DNA from: an uncultured Gallionellaceae bacterium
GTDB lineage: Bacteria > Pseudomonadota > Gammaproteobacteria > Burkholderiales > Gallionellaceae
Assembly: GCA_903847155.1 (NCBI GenBank)
Contig: CAINCU010000005.1
Location: 62,001-126,000 of the forward strand
Length of the DNA: 64,000 nt
Reading direction: 5' to 3'
Below the pieces are notes generated by a model. That model had not been told where the DNA came from. It was given only the letters and a program-made list of their open reading frames with translations, and searched no databases. Numbering within the stretch: position 1 is the first letter of the stretch; each line of letters starts with the position of its first letter. Positions 25,630-34,762 of this stretch are shown here, piece by piece. The position numbers were made by a program, and so were the translations under genes.

Positions 25630-26466
25630 ATGCACGCACTTAAAACAATCTTTCTGTCAGGTCTGGTGTGCAGCTTATGCGGCTGCACACAATTATTTTT
25701 TCAGCCCAGCCATCAATTCGTGGACACTCCGGCGCGCTGGGGTGTGGCCTATGAAAATGAAAATTTTCAGGCAGGTGATGGCACGACACTGGATGCGTGG
25801 TTCATGCCCGCACAAGGTGCAGCCAAAGGCACCGTGCTGTTCCTGCACGGCAATGCCGAAAATATCAGCACCCATTTTCGCAGCGTCGTCTGGCTACCGG
25901 CACAAGGCTATAACGTGCTGGCACTGGACTATCGCGGTTACGGCGCATCGGATGGCTTGCCCACACTGGAAGGCGCACAACTGGACATTGATGCCGCGTT
26001 GCGCCATTTGCTGGCACACAAGAATGTGGACCCGCAGCGTATCGTGGTTCTCGGGCAAAGCCTGGGCGGTGCGCTGGCGATTTACTATAGTGCGCACAGT
26101 GCGTACCGCACGAATATCCGCGCCGTCATCAGCGACAGTGCATTCTCCGACTATCGCCAAGTTGCACGCGACAGCCTGTCCCACTTCGTGCTGACTTGGC
26201 CGCTGCAATGGCTGCCTTGGCTGCTGGTCGATAACGATTACTCACCCCGGGATGCCGTTGCACTACTCAGTCCCATCCCACTGTTCGTTATTCACGGCGG
26301 GCAGGACAAAGTGGTAGCAGTACGCCATGCGCATCTATTGTTCGAGCAAGCCAAACAGCCCAAGGAACTATTGATCGTGCCGAATGCCGGACATATTCAG
26401 TCGTTGGAAAACCCGCAAGTGCGCGAGCGATTGCTAGCTTTCTTGCACCAAGTATTGGAACAGTGA
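25630..26466 (+). CDS. Alpha/beta hydrolase lipoprotein
   Basis: The 278-residue protein begins with a lipoprotein signal whose lipobox is 'LCGC'. A serine-hydrolase fold follows with 'LFLHGNAENI', the nucleophile elbow 'GQSLGG', an acid in 'IHGGQDKVV' and the His in 'NAGHIQSL'. It resembles the BEM46/YfhR-like family of unknown substrate. The start is 1 nt after the DUF4105 stop, so the two are translationally coupled. Confidence 0.88.
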   Translation: MHALKTIFLSGLVCSLCGCTQLFFQPSHQFVDTPARWGVAYENENFQAGDGTTLDAWFMPAQGAAKGTVLFLHGNAENISTHFRSVVWLPAQGYNVLALDYRGYGASDGLPTLEGAQLDIDAALRHLLAHKNVDPQRIVVLGQSLGGALAIYYSAHSAYRTNIRAVISDSAFSDYRQVARDSLSHFVLTWPLQWLPWLLVDNDYSPRDAVALLSPIPLFVIHGGQDKVVAVRHAHLLFEQAKQPKELLIVPNAGHIQSLENPQVRERLLAFLHQVLEQ

Positions 26467-26494
26467 ACATGAGACCGCGACCTGCATGGACAAA

Positions 26495-26529
26495 CAAAAA
26501 AGCAGCATCGTTATGATGCTGCTTTTTTT
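26495..26529. terminator. Bidirectional terminator
   Basis: AGCAGCATC and GATGCTGCT pair around a 5-nt loop, with A-runs before and T-runs after. It can serve both the hydrolase (+) and the barrel gene (-). Confidence 0.88.
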
Positions 26530-26569
26530 CGGTTGAGTCCGCCACACGGGCGGATGCTATCGGGACTGC

Positions 26570-27070
26570 TTAGAACTTGAAGTTGGCGCCAAGTGAGAGA
26601 CCACCCCAGCCGTTGAAGTTGAGTTCAGCAGCGATTTTCGGCGTCACGTCATATTGAGCGCCGAGGATATAGTACAGGCCGCCGACTGTCGGGCTTGGAG
26701 CTCCCGCACACGATGAGCCGCTGCATGAAGTTGTACCGAAGCCAATACCGAGACCGGCAAAAGGATGAATCCTGTGATCCAGTTTCAACACTTTGTTGAA
26801 ATCGTAATAAGCGCCGCCATAAAACACGTTGTACGACCAGGAATACGAACCACCAAAATTGTAGTCGAGCGAATAGTGGTCAAAACCAACACGCGCCATG
26901 ACGGGTTGCTTATCGACCATATTTGAGATGTCAAAGTCGCCGTGGACGGAAAGTACCCCCCCGTTATCAAAACCATAACCAACACCTACGTTACCCTTGG
27001 ATATATCGCTGGCAAATGCGGGCGCAGCGATTGCGCCGGACAATAGAACTGTAACCAAAAGCCTCTTCAT
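26570..27070 (-). CDS. Small outer-membrane beta-barrel protein
   Basis: The 166-residue product has a signal peptide ('MKRLLVTVLLSGAIAAPAFA') and about eight amphipathic strands ending in 'LSLGANFKF' with a terminal Phe, the sign for barrel assembly. A Cys pair in 'TTSCSGSSCAG' could close a surface loop. It looks like an OmpA/OmpW-type eight-strand barrel. No function can be assigned. Confidence 0.75.
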   Translation of the reverse strand: MKRLLVTVLLSGAIAAPAFASDISKGNVGVGYGFDNGGVLSVHGDFDISNMVDKQPVMARVGFDHYSLDYNFGGSYSWSYNVFYGGAYYDFNKVLKLDHRIHPFAGLGIGFGTTSCSGSSCAGAPSPTVGGLYYILGAQYDVTPKIAAELNFNGWGGLSLGANFKF

Positions 27071-27259
27071 TTTTTTCTCTTTCTCTAGAATAATTCATAT
27101 TCAAACATCATGAATGACCGGAAAACCGGATGTTTTAAATATAGCGTGGATAATCAAATGTCGCATCCCCCTGATGGGTAAATGCCTTGTCGTGAAAACG
27201 TGTAGCAAGAACTTGGATTATTGCATTTTCGGTTAGATGCAACGCTGATGCTTGTATTG

Positions 27260-27678
27260 TCAGCTGTGGGCGGCAAGCGCAATCATCCAGTAACGCGCGA
27301 ATTTCCCCAGCGCCATGAACAGCGCGGCACGCCACCAGTTTAGGCGCAACCACCCCGCGGCAAGGCACAGCGCGTCGCCGATCAGTGGCATCCAGGCCAA
27401 TACCAATGCGGGTGTGCCATACCGTCGCACACGCTCCACATGTTTCAGTTGTTGCGTCTGCGGTAGCAACCAGCCCATGCCGAAGCTGACCATGCCGCCC
27501 ATGGTGTTGCCGAGTGTGCCCAGCAGCAACGCGGGCCAGAATAATTCAGGGTGCAGTTTCAATACGCCAAACAGCACGGCCTCCGAGCCGCCGGGCAGCA
27601 AGGTCGCCGCGAGAAGCTGCTGATGAACAGTCCCCACAGGCTGAGGTCGCTGCTAAGAAAGGTATTCAGAAAATCCAA
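27260..27678 (-). pseudogene. yqaA: yqaA (VTT/DedA-like membrane protein) with a one-base deletion
   Basis: Read in two frames, the DNA encodes a full-length about 139-residue YqaA: 'MDFLNTFLSSDLSLWGLFISSF' in the first frame, then 'LAATLLPGGSEAVLFGVLK' to 'LGKFARYWMIALAAHS' in the next. The change falls at about 27611-27615; one extra G there on the plus strand would restore 'FISSFLAATLLPGGSEAV'. The intact length would match YqaA (142 in E. coli). It follows the ABC permease by a few bases, start probably TTG. A sequencing error is possible. Alternatively a 125-residue protein may start internally. Confidence 0.75.
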
Positions 27679-27682
27679 GTGA

Positions 27683-28834
27683 CTAATCCAGAGTGCGGCG
27701 GAAGGTCTTCAGGCCAATGCCCAGCACCACAGCGATAAACAAGAACAGCGGCCAGATATGCGGTACCAGCAATTCCCACCCGTTGCCCTTGAGCAGGATG
27801 CCGCGCACCAGATGCAGGAAGTGCGTCAGCGGCAGACAGTTGCCGATCACTTGCGCCCATTGCGGCATGCCGCGAAACGGGAACATGAAACCGGACAGCA
27901 GCATCGAGGGCAGGAAGAAAAAATAGGTCATCTGCATCGCCTGCAACTGGTTGCGTGCGAGGGAGCTGAAGGTCATGCCCAGCGTGAGGTTGGCGCAGAT
28001 GAATATCAGCACCACGCCATACAGCAGCGTGAGGCTGCCCAGCATCGGCACATGGAATATCCAGCGCGCCGCCAGCAGGATCACCGTGACCTGGATCAGC
28101 CCAATGAGAATGTAAGGCATGATTTTGCCGGTCATTACTTCCAGCGGCGTGGCGGGCGTGGCGAGCAGGGTCTCAAATGTGCCGCGCTCGCGTTCGCGCG
28201 TCATGGCGAGGCCGGTCATCAGCACCATGGTCATGGTCAGGATCACCCCGAGCAAGCCCGGCACGATGTTGAAGGCGGTGATGCCTTGCGGGTTGAAGCG
28301 TTTCTGCACGCGCAACTCGATGAGTCCGCCTTGCACTGGCGGCAGAAAACCCGGCAGATCGGGGGCGAACACTTCGTTGCCGATGCGATTGAGCACCGCC
28401 AGTGCGCCGCTGGCGGCGACCGGATCGGTGGCATCGGCCTGTACCAGAATCGCCGGACGTTCGCCGCGTACCAGCGCGCGTTCAAAATTCTGCGGGAAGG
28501 TGACTACGAACTGCACCTCGCCGCGATCCAGCATGGCCTCCGCATCCTGCTCGGTATCGACCCTGCCGACGAAATCGAAATAGCCGCTGTTCTGCATCGC
28601 GGAAACATAGTCGCGCGTGAACGGGCTGTCTTCATGTATCAGCACCACCGTCGGCAGATGCTTGGGATCTGAGTTGAGGGCGTAACCGAAAATGATCAGC
28701 AGCACGATGGGAAAGCCGAGAATCATGCCGAAGGTCAGGCGGTCGCGTTTGAGCTGGATGAATTCCTTGATGACGATGCCCAGCCAGCGGTTCCATGACA
28801 TGCGGCGGAAATGCAGATGGAAGCGCGCGAGCAT
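27683..28834 (-). CDS. ABC-2 type exporter permease
   Basis: The 383-residue inner-membrane protein has one N-terminal helix, a large periplasmic domain at about residues 55-180 and five C-terminal helices, as in YhhJ/YbhR-type ABC-2 permeases. 'RERERGTFETLLATPATPLE' is the conserved cytoplasmic coupling segment. It is last of the three exporter genes (adaptor, ATPase, permease), with 2 nt between it and the ATPase gene. Substrates of such systems are hydrophobic drugs or cell-envelope compounds; the one here is unknown. Confidence 0.92.
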   Translation of the reverse strand: MLARFHLHFRRMSWNRWLGIVIKEFIQLKRDRLTFGMILGFPIVLLIIFGYALNSDPKHLPTVVLIHEDSPFTRDYVSAMQNSGYFDFVGRVDTEQDAEAMLDRGEVQFVVTFPQNFERALVRGERPAILVQADATDPVAASGALAVLNRIGNEVFAPDLPGFLPPVQGGLIELRVQKRFNPQGITAFNIVPGLLGVILTMTMVLMTGLAMTRERERGTFETLLATPATPLEVMTGKIMPYILIGLIQVTVILLAARWIFHVPMLGSLTLLYGVVLIFICANLTLGMTFSSLARNQLQAMQMTYFFFLPSMLLSGFMFPFRGMPQWAQVIGNCLPLTHFLHLVRGILLKGNGWELLVPHIWPLFLFIAVVLGIGLKTFRRTLD

Positions 28835-28836
28835 AC

Positions 28837-29760
28837 TCAGTTCTCGAATTGATCGCGCGCGTCGCGCATCAGATGGATGAACGCATCTTCCAATGACGGC
28901 GTGCCGCGTTCGATCTGCAATTGGTGTTGCTGGCCGAATTGCGTGAGCGCCGCTGCCAGCCGCTCGGCATCTTTGCCGCTCACATGCAGCGTCATGCCGA
29001 AGGTGGTTACTTGTTCCACGCCGGGCAATTGGCGAATGGCCGCGACGTACAGTTGCGTGTCCTGTCCGATGACGATCCAGGTGCTGAGTTGCTGGGCAGC
29101 GATGATCTCGTCGGCAGTGCCGCTGGCCAACAAATTTCCGTAGGCGAGATAGGCTAAGCGGTGGCAGCGCTCCGCTTCATCCATGTAATGCGTGGAGACC
29201 AGGATGGTGATGCCCGCTGCCGACAACCGGTGTATCTCTTCCCAGAAGTCGCGCCGTGCTTTGGGATCGACGCCTGCGGTCGGTTCGTCCAGCAGCAGCA
29301 ACTTCGGGCGGTGCAGCAAACATGAGGCCAAGGCGAGTCGCTGCTTCCAGCCGCCGGAAAGCGTGCCCGCGAGCTGGTCGCGCCGCGCCGTCAGCCCCAG
29401 TTCTTCGAGCGTCTGCGCGACGGCTTGCTTTCTGTCTTTCATGCCGAACATACGCGCCACGAAATCCAGATTCTCGGCGATGGTCAGGTCGTCCCACAGC
29501 GAGAATTTCTGCGTCATGTAACCCACGAGTTTCTTGATCTCGTCGCTGTCGTTCAACACGTCGAAACCGAGACAGGTGCCCGCGCCGCTGTCCGGCGTGA
29601 GCAGGCCGCATAGCATGCGAATCGAAGTGGTCTTGCCGCTGCCGTTGGGGCCAAGGAAGCCGAAGATTTCTCCTTGCTTTACCTGTAATTCGAGATCGCG
29701 CACGACATGTTTATCGCCGAAATATTTATTGATGCCGCGCACGTCGATGGCGAGGTTCAC
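28837..29760 (-). CDS. ABC exporter ATP-binding protein
   Basis: The 307-residue protein has Walker A 'GPNGSGKTT', signature 'TLSGGWKQRLALA', Walker B 'LLLLDEPTAGVD' and the H-loop 'VSTHYMDEAE'. A C-terminal regulatory part of about 80 residues follows. It belongs to the multidrug ABC-2 group (YbhF/YhiH-like, half-length). Its ATG overlaps the adaptor's stop by 4 nt. Confidence 0.93.
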   Translation of the reverse strand: MNLAIDVRGINKYFGDKHVVRDLELQVKQGEIFGFLGPNGSGKTTSIRMLCGLLTPDSGAGTCLGFDVLNDSDEIKKLVGYMTQKFSLWDDLTIAENLDFVARMFGMKDRKQAVAQTLEELGLTARRDQLAGTLSGGWKQRLALASCLLHRPKLLLLDEPTAGVDPKARRDFWEEIHRLSAAGITILVSTHYMDEAERCHRLAYLAYGNLLASGTADEIIAAQQLSTWIVIGQDTQLYVAAIRQLPGVEQVTTFGMTLHVSGKDAERLAAALTQFGQQHQLQIERGTPSLEDAFIHLMRDARDQFEN

Positions 29761-30533
29761 TTGAGATACACCTCGATTGGCAAACCGGGACGCAGCAATT
29801 TGGCATCATGCAATGCGGGTGCGGCCTCCACGCGGAACACCAGTTTTTCGCGCGAGCCTTGGCTGAAAATCACCGGCGGTGTGTATTCCGCCTGTGACGC
29901 AATGAAGTCGATACTGGCTGTGATCGGTGCCGTGCAGCCATCGCAATGCGCTTCTATGGCCTGCCCGATGTGCAACGCGGCCAACTGTGTTTCCGGCACG
30001 AAGAATCGGATGCGACGCTTGTCGTCCGGCAGCAGGCTCAGTATCGGCTGTCCGGGCGGCACCCACTCGCCGGGGCGGTAGTAGGTTTCAGAGACTTCAC
30101 CGCCTTCGGGAATCTGCACCGTCTTGTTGCCGAGTTGTTCGCGTAACACACGCACCTGAGCCGCCGCTTGCGCCTGCGAGGAAAGCAATTCGTCGGTGCG
30201 CGAGGCCGAGGCGAAATTCTGTTTGGCTAATTCTTCCTGACGTTTGAGTTCTGCTGTGACGAATTTGAGTGCCGAATCTGCCGCGCGCAATTGTGCTTCC
30301 AGCGCGGCGGTGCGGCTGTCGTTCTGCGCGGCGTTCTGGTCGTTGGATAAGGTGAACGCCTTGCTGCCCTTAACCGGATGGTCGCCGCGCGCCACGTTCA
30401 GCGTCACCAGATAGCCGCCCTGGGGGGCGGAAAGGTACAGCCATTCGCCTTCCACATAGCCTTGGTAGAACGGCTCGGGCGATTTGCCGCAAGCAGTCAG
30501 CAGTAGCAACAACAAGAGCAAAATCTTTTTCAT
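29757..30533 (-). CDS. Short HlyD-type periplasmic adaptor, lipoprotein
   Basis: The 258-residue protein has a lipoprotein signal ('LLLLLTACGKS'), a lipoyl half ('GYLVTLNVARGDHPVKG'), one coiled-coil hairpin and then 'ETYYRPGEWVPPGQPILSLL' plus the beta-barrel domain. Related YbhG/YhiI adaptors are about 320-330 residues. Here the coiled coil is about 60 residues shorter, and 'REQLGNKTVQIPEGGEV' follows directly where a second helix pair is expected. It heads the exporter operon. An in-frame internal deletion or a naturally short hairpin are both possible. Confidence 0.85.
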   Translation of the reverse strand: MKKILLLLLLLLTACGKSPEPFYQGYVEGEWLYLSAPQGGYLVTLNVARGDHPVKGSKAFTLSNDQNAAQNDSRTAALEAQLRAADSALKFVTAELKRQEELAKQNFASASRTDELLSSQAQAAAQVRVLREQLGNKTVQIPEGGEVSETYYRPGEWVPPGQPILSLLPDDKRRIRFFVPETQLAALHIGQAIEAHCDGCTAPITASIDFIASQAEYTPPVIFSQGSREKLVFRVEAAPALHDAKLLRPGLPIEVYLK

Positions 30534-30562
30534 GAGGTTGACCGTTTTGGTTCGTCCAGCTT

Positions 30563-30680
30563 CACCCCCTTCTCCCGCAGACGGGAGAAGGGTCGGGGAT
30601 GAGGGTCTGTGCGCTACGCTGAAACTTGTTGTTACTTCACGCCCCTCACCCTAGCCCTCTCCCGCCTGCGGGAGAGGGGA
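30563..30680. repeat. Paired CTCCCGC hairpin element, family S copy 1
   Basis: Hairpin 'CTTCTCCCGCAGACGGGAGAAG' plus 'GGTCGGGGATGAGGG' is mirrored 33 nt later by 'CCCCTCACCCTAGCCCTCTC', 'CCGCCTGCGGGAGAGGGG'. Each end folds by itself and the two ends also pair with each other. Copies are at 39158 and 49037. Confidence 0.8.
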
Positions 30681-30700
30681 TTAATGACATCATCTTGCCA

Positions 30701-30773
30701 GAAAGCCAATAAATACGGGAATCTTCAGCATGATGTGCATGTAGATCGCCATTCTACGCGGCTTGCCGGGCAG
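30701..30773. repeat. Dispersed hairpin repeat, family P copy 5
   Basis: GCCAATAAATACGGGAATCT, then an 18-nt centre, then AGATCGCC. The outer right arm is altered (ATTCTACGCGG) but the 'GGCTTGCCGGGC' flank is kept. It is adjacent to a family S element, in the gap before the adaptor gene. Confidence 0.65.
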
Positions 30774-30778
30774 CGGCA

Positions 30779-31570
30779 TCATTTCCAGAGCAGCGCGCCG
30801 AACACTTTTTTCACCAGGTCGCTGGCAGACTGGAAGGGATGGGCGCGGATTTCTTTTTCCTGTTCCGCCATCATCACGAACAAGCCATCCAGCGCTTTGC
30901 GCGTGATGTAGTCATCCAGATGCGCGTCGTTTTCCTTGACCAATCCCACTCTCGCTGCCTTGCCCGCAAAGCGGTCATACGTCTGCGCGAGGCTGACCTT
31001 TTGCATAGACTGGCTGACGATGGGTTTGAATTTCTCGCCCAGCGCGGTTTCGGTATTGCGGCGGAAATATTGGGTAGCCGCATCGTTGTTGCCCAGCAGA
31101 ATATCCTTGGCATCAGTTACCGTCATCTTTTTCACCGCATCCACCAGCAGCACCTTCGCTTCGGGCACGGCAGCTTCGGCGGCGCGGTTCATCGAGGTGG
31201 TCAGTTCGTCCGCGTATTTGCCCATGCCGATCTTGCGCATAGCCCGCTCGGCCTTTTGCAGATTGTCCGGCAGCGGAATATGCACCTTGTCGTTGCCCAA
31301 GTAGCCGTTCTCCTTGGCGAGGCTGGACACCGCCGTTTCCGCGCCTTGGGTGAGCGCTTGGCGCAGACTGCCGATTTGATCCTGTGTGGTGAATTGCGCG
31401 AGTGGAGATTTGGATGTGGAGGGCGCTGATGCTACCGTGGCTGAGGCGGTTGGAGTGGCGGCAGGCGGATTGCGCAAGTCATTCAACTTGCTTTTGAGTC
31501 CGTTCAAATCGAACGCGCTGGCCGAACAATTCAGGGCAATCAGGGCAATCAATAACAGGAGTCTCATCAT
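30779..31570 (-). CDS. DUF4197 family periplasmic protein
   Basis: The 263-residue product has a signal peptide ('MMRLLLLIALIALNCSASA'), an Ala/Thr/Pro-rich linker and the helical DUF4197 domain ('LRQALTQGAETAVSSLAKEN', 'LPDNLQKAERAMRKIGMG', 'YITRKALDGLFVMMAEQE'). The family is of unknown function. The ATG at 31570 or 31567 is used; no clear ribosome binding site is seen. It follows lpdA on the same strand after 79 nt. Confidence 0.88.
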   Translation of the reverse strand: MMRLLLLIALIALNCSASAFDLNGLKSKLNDLRNPPAATPTASATVASAPSTSKSPLAQFTTQDQIGSLRQALTQGAETAVSSLAKENGYLGNDKVHIPLPDNLQKAERAMRKIGMGKYADELTTSMNRAAEAAVPEAKVLLVDAVKKMTVTDAKDILLGNNDAATQYFRRNTETALGEKFKPIVSQSMQKVSLAQTYDRFAGKAARVGLVKENDAHLDDYITRKALDGLFVMMAEQEKEIRAHPFQSASDLVKKVFGALLWK

Positions 31571-31649
31571 TATTATTTGAAGACAGATCGTTAAATAAGA
31601 AATGCTGTAGCCCAGAGAAAGCGTAGCGAAATCCGGGCTACCTGCTGTG

Positions 31650-33404
31650 TTAGTGTTTTTTCTTTGGTGCAAACAGATCGGTGATTGTGCCTTCCGCCAT
31701 TTCCGCCGCAAAACACAGCGTCTCAGACAGTGTCGGGTGCGGGTGGATGGTGAGGCCGATGTCTTCCATGTCTGCGCCCATCTCCAGTGCCAGCACGCCT
31801 TCGGCGATCAGTTCGCCGGCATTCACGCCGACGATGCCCATGCCGAGAATGCGCCGCGTCTTTGGATCGAGCAGCACTTTGGTCGCGCCTTCTTCGCGTG
31901 CGATGGACAGCGCGCGACCGGAAGCCGCCCACGGGAACGTCGCCTTCTCGTACTCGATACCCTGTGCCTTGGCTTGTGTCTCGGTGAGTCCCATCCACGA
32001 GATTTCCGGATCGGTGTACGCCACGGAAGGAATAGTCAACGGCTCGAAGAACGCCTTGTGTCCGGCGATATTCTCCGCCGCCACTTTGCCTTCGTGCACC
32101 GCCTTGTGTGCCAGCATTGGGTCACCCACGATGTCGCCGATGGCGAAGATGTGCGGCACATTGCTGCGCATTTGTTTGTCGACCGGAATGAAGCCGCGTT
32201 CGTTGACGATCAATCCCGCCGCTTCGGCATTGATCTCGCGTCCGTTCGGACGGCGACCCACGGCCATCAGCACGCGGTCATACAGTTGCGGCTCAGGTGC
32301 CTGTTCGCCGTCGAAGGTGACTTTCAAGCCGTCCTTCTGCGCTTCGATCTTGGTGACTTTGGTCTTCAGGTAGATCGCTTCATAACGTTTGGCGATGCGC
32401 GTGTGCAGCGGTTTGACCAAGTCTTTGTCCGCGCCGGGGATAAGTCCGTCGGCCAGTTCCACCACGGAAATCTTGCTGCCCAGCGCGTCATACACCGTGG
32501 CCATTTCCAGACCGATGATGCCACCGCCGATAATCAGCATGCGCTTCGGCACATCCTGCAACGCCAGCGCGCCGGTGGAGTCAATGATGCGCGGATCGTC
32601 ATAGGGAAAGCCGGGGATGCGCGCCACGCTGGAACCAGCAGCGACGATGGCATTGTCGAAAGTGATGACCTTCTCGCCCTCGGCGGTTTGCACCGCAATG
32701 CTATTGGGCGAAGTGAATTTCGCTGTGCCGCGTACCACCTCTACCTTGCGCTGTTTCGCCAATCCGGCGAGACCGCCGGTGAGCTTGGTGATCACACTTT
32801 CTTTCCAGCCGCGGATTGTATTGATGTCGATCTTGGGTTTGCCGAAAGTCACGCCGTGATGCGCCACCTCTTCTGCTTCATTGATAACCTTTGCCACATG
32901 CAACAGCGCTTTGGACGGAATGCAGCCGACGTTGAGACACACGCCGCCAAGCGAGGCATGCTTCTCGATCAACACCACTTGCTTGCCGAGATCGGCAGCG
33001 CGGAACGCGGCAGTGTAGCCGCCGGGGCCTGCGCCTAGCACCACGACTTCGGCGTGGATGTCACCTTTTGCGGTATTAGCTGCAGGTGCCGGAGTCGATT
33101 GCGGTGCAGCAGGTGCAACTGCTTGTGGAACAGGTTTGCTCGCGGCGGGCGCTGGCGCAGATGCACTGCTTTCCAGCAGCAGAATCACCGAGCCTTCGCT
33201 CACCTTGTCGCCGACTTTTAGCTTGATTTGTTTGACCACGCCCGCGACGGGAGAAGGCACATCAATCGTAGCCTTGTCCGTTTCCAGCGAAATGAGCGCC
33301 TGTTCTTTTTCCACTTGCTCGCCGGGTTTTACAGCGATCTCGATGACGGCAACGTCTTTGAAATTGCCAATGTCCGGGACTTTAATTTCGATGGTTTGGC
33401 TCAT
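31650..33404 (-). CDS. lpdA: Dihydrolipoyl dehydrogenase with N-terminal lipoyl domain
   Basis: LpdA is the E3 subunit that reoxidises lipoamide of the pyruvate or 2-oxoglutarate dehydrogenase. The 584-residue protein has an N-terminal lipoyl domain (Lys in 'LETDKATIDVPSP'), a Pro/Ala linker, and the flavoprotein part: FAD site 'VVLGAGPGGYTAAFRAADLG', redox disulfide 'GGVCLNVGCIPSKAL', and the C-terminal catalytic 'HPHPTLSET'. The lipoyl fusion is typical for the betaproteobacterial pyruvate dehydrogenase E3. E1 and E2 are not in the window; proA lies 17 nt upstream on the same strand. Confidence 0.95.
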   Translation of the reverse strand: MSQTIEIKVPDIGNFKDVAVIEIAVKPGEQVEKEQALISLETDKATIDVPSPVAGVVKQIKLKVGDKVSEGSVILLLESSASAPAPAASKPVPQAVAPAAPQSTPAPAANTAKGDIHAEVVVLGAGPGGYTAAFRAADLGKQVVLIEKHASLGGVCLNVGCIPSKALLHVAKVINEAEEVAHHGVTFGKPKIDINTIRGWKESVITKLTGGLAGLAKQRKVEVVRGTAKFTSPNSIAVQTAEGEKVITFDNAIVAAGSSVARIPGFPYDDPRIIDSTGALALQDVPKRMLIIGGGIIGLEMATVYDALGSKISVVELADGLIPGADKDLVKPLHTRIAKRYEAIYLKTKVTKIEAQKDGLKVTFDGEQAPEPQLYDRVLMAVGRRPNGREINAEAAGLIVNERGFIPVDKQMRSNVPHIFAIGDIVGDPMLAHKAVHEGKVAAENIAGHKAFFEPLTIPSVAYTDPEISWMGLTETQAKAQGIEYEKATFPWAASGRALSIAREEGATKVLLDPKTRRILGMGIVGVNAGELIAEGVLALEMGADMEDIGLTIHPHPTLSETLCFAAEMAEGTITDLFAPKKKH

Positions 33405-33421
33405 GTTGTTCTCTTTTCTTT

Positions 33422-34681
33422 TTAGATTCTGATTTGCCCGCTACCCAACACAATGTATTTTTGCGACGTCAGTCCTTCCAGCCCGACCGGCCCGCGCGCA
33501 TGGATCTTGTCGGTGGAGATGCCGATCTCCGCGCCCAGGCCGTACTCGAAGCCGTCGGCGAAGCGCGTCGAAGCGTTGACCATCACGCTGCTCGAATCCA
33601 CTTCGCGCAGGAAGCGCATCGCCTTGCTGTAGTTCTCGGTGACGATGCTGTCGGTGTGTTGCGAGCCGTAGCGGTCGATGTGCGCGATGGCTTCATCCAG
33701 ATTGGCAACCACGCGGATGCTGAGGATAGGCGCGAGATATTCGGTATGCCAGTCTTCTTCGGTGGCGGCTTTCATTTGTGCCACCAGCTTGCGTGCGGCA
33801 TCATCGCCGCGCAGCTCCACGCCTTTGTCGAGATATATCTTGCACAGCTCGGGCAACACTTGCGCCGCCACCTTGGCGTTCACCAGTAAAGTTTCCATCG
33901 CGTTGCATACTCCATAGCGGTGCGTCTTGGCGTTGTCGGCGATACGGATGGCTTTGACCAGATCGGCTTCGTCGTCGATATACACATGGCAGACACCGTG
34001 CAGGTGCTTGATGACCGGGACCCGCGCCTCGCGCGAGACGCGCTCGATCAGATCCTTTCCTCCGCGCGGCACAATCACGTCCACATACTCTTGCATGGTG
34101 ATGAGTTCGCCCACCGCAGCGCGGTCGGTGGTGTTCACCACTTGCACGGCGGTCTCCGGCAGCCCCGCTTGGCGCAGCCCTTGATACACGCAAGCGGCGA
34201 TCGCCTGATTGGAATGGATGGCTTCCGAACCGCCGCGCAGGATGGCGGCGTTACCCGATTTCAAACACAGCCCGGCGGCATCTGCCGTTACGTTCGGGCG
34301 CGATTCATAGATGATGCCGATCACGCCCAGCGGTACGCGCATCTTGCCCACCTGGATACCGGAAGGACGGTATTTCATATCGCTGATCTCACCGATGAGA
34401 TCGGGCAAGGCGGCAATCTGGCGCAAGCCTTCAGCCATGCTCTTTATGGTTTTTTCAGTGAGTGTCAGCCTGTCCACCGATGCGGCATCCAGTCCGTTGG
34501 CGCGGGCGTGTGCGACGTCCTTGGCGTTCTCGGCGATCAGTTTCGCGCTGCTGAGCAGAATGGCGGTGGCAATATTTTCCAGTGCGTGGTTCTTGGCATT
34601 GGTATTGGCCTGCGCCATCAGGCGCGATGCGGCGCGCGCCTGCTTCCCGACCGACTGCATGTAGTGCTTGATGTCTTCCAT
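33422..34681 (-). CDS. proA: Gamma-glutamyl phosphate reductase
   Basis: ProA reduces glutamyl-5-phosphate with NADPH, the second step of proline synthesis. The 419-residue aldehyde-dehydrogenase-fold protein has the catalytic Cys in '[12 protein letters not shown]', '[20 protein letters not shown]' and '[10 protein letters not shown]'. It has the usual length. It is divergent from trpC, with an 81-nt gap, and upstream of lpdA. Confidence 0.96.
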   Translation of the reverse strand: MEDIKHYMQSVGKQARAASRLMAQANTNAKNHALENIATAILLSSAKLIAENAKDVAHARANGLDAASVDRLTLTEKTIKSMAEGLRQIAALPDLIGEISDMKYRPSGIQVGKMRVPLGVIGIIYESRPNVTADAAGLCLKSGNAAILRGGSEAIHSNQAIAACVYQGLRQAGLPETAVQVVNTTDRAAVGELITMQEYVDVIVPRGGKDLIERVSREARVPVIKHLHGVCHVYIDDEADLVKAIRIADNAKTHRYGVCNAMETLLVNAKVAAQVLPELCKIYLDKGVELRGDDAARKLVAQMKAATEEDWHTEYLAPILSIRVVANLDEAIAHIDRYGSQHTDSIVTENYSKAMRFLREVDSSSVMVNASTRFADGFEYGLGAEIGISTDKIHARGPVGLEGLTSQKYIVLGSGQIRI

Positions 34682-34762
34682 GATATTTCCAGTGTTGCGA
34701 GTGGCTTACATTTTAGCATTGCGCTTGCGCTAGAATGCGCACTCAATTCAAGAGAGCACAGC

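Noticed and set aside
30534-30778. Possible CRISPR or tandem repeat array
   Set aside because: The repeated parts are inverted pairs with one spacer, not regularly spaced direct repeats; they fit families S and P.
31647-33038. A 463-codon plus-strand open frame opposite lpdA
   Set aside because: Antisense shadow; lpdA on the other strand has all expected motifs.
33920-34762. Upstream extension of the trpC frame
   Set aside because: It lies antisense within proA; the normal TrpC start at 34763 has a ribosome binding site.
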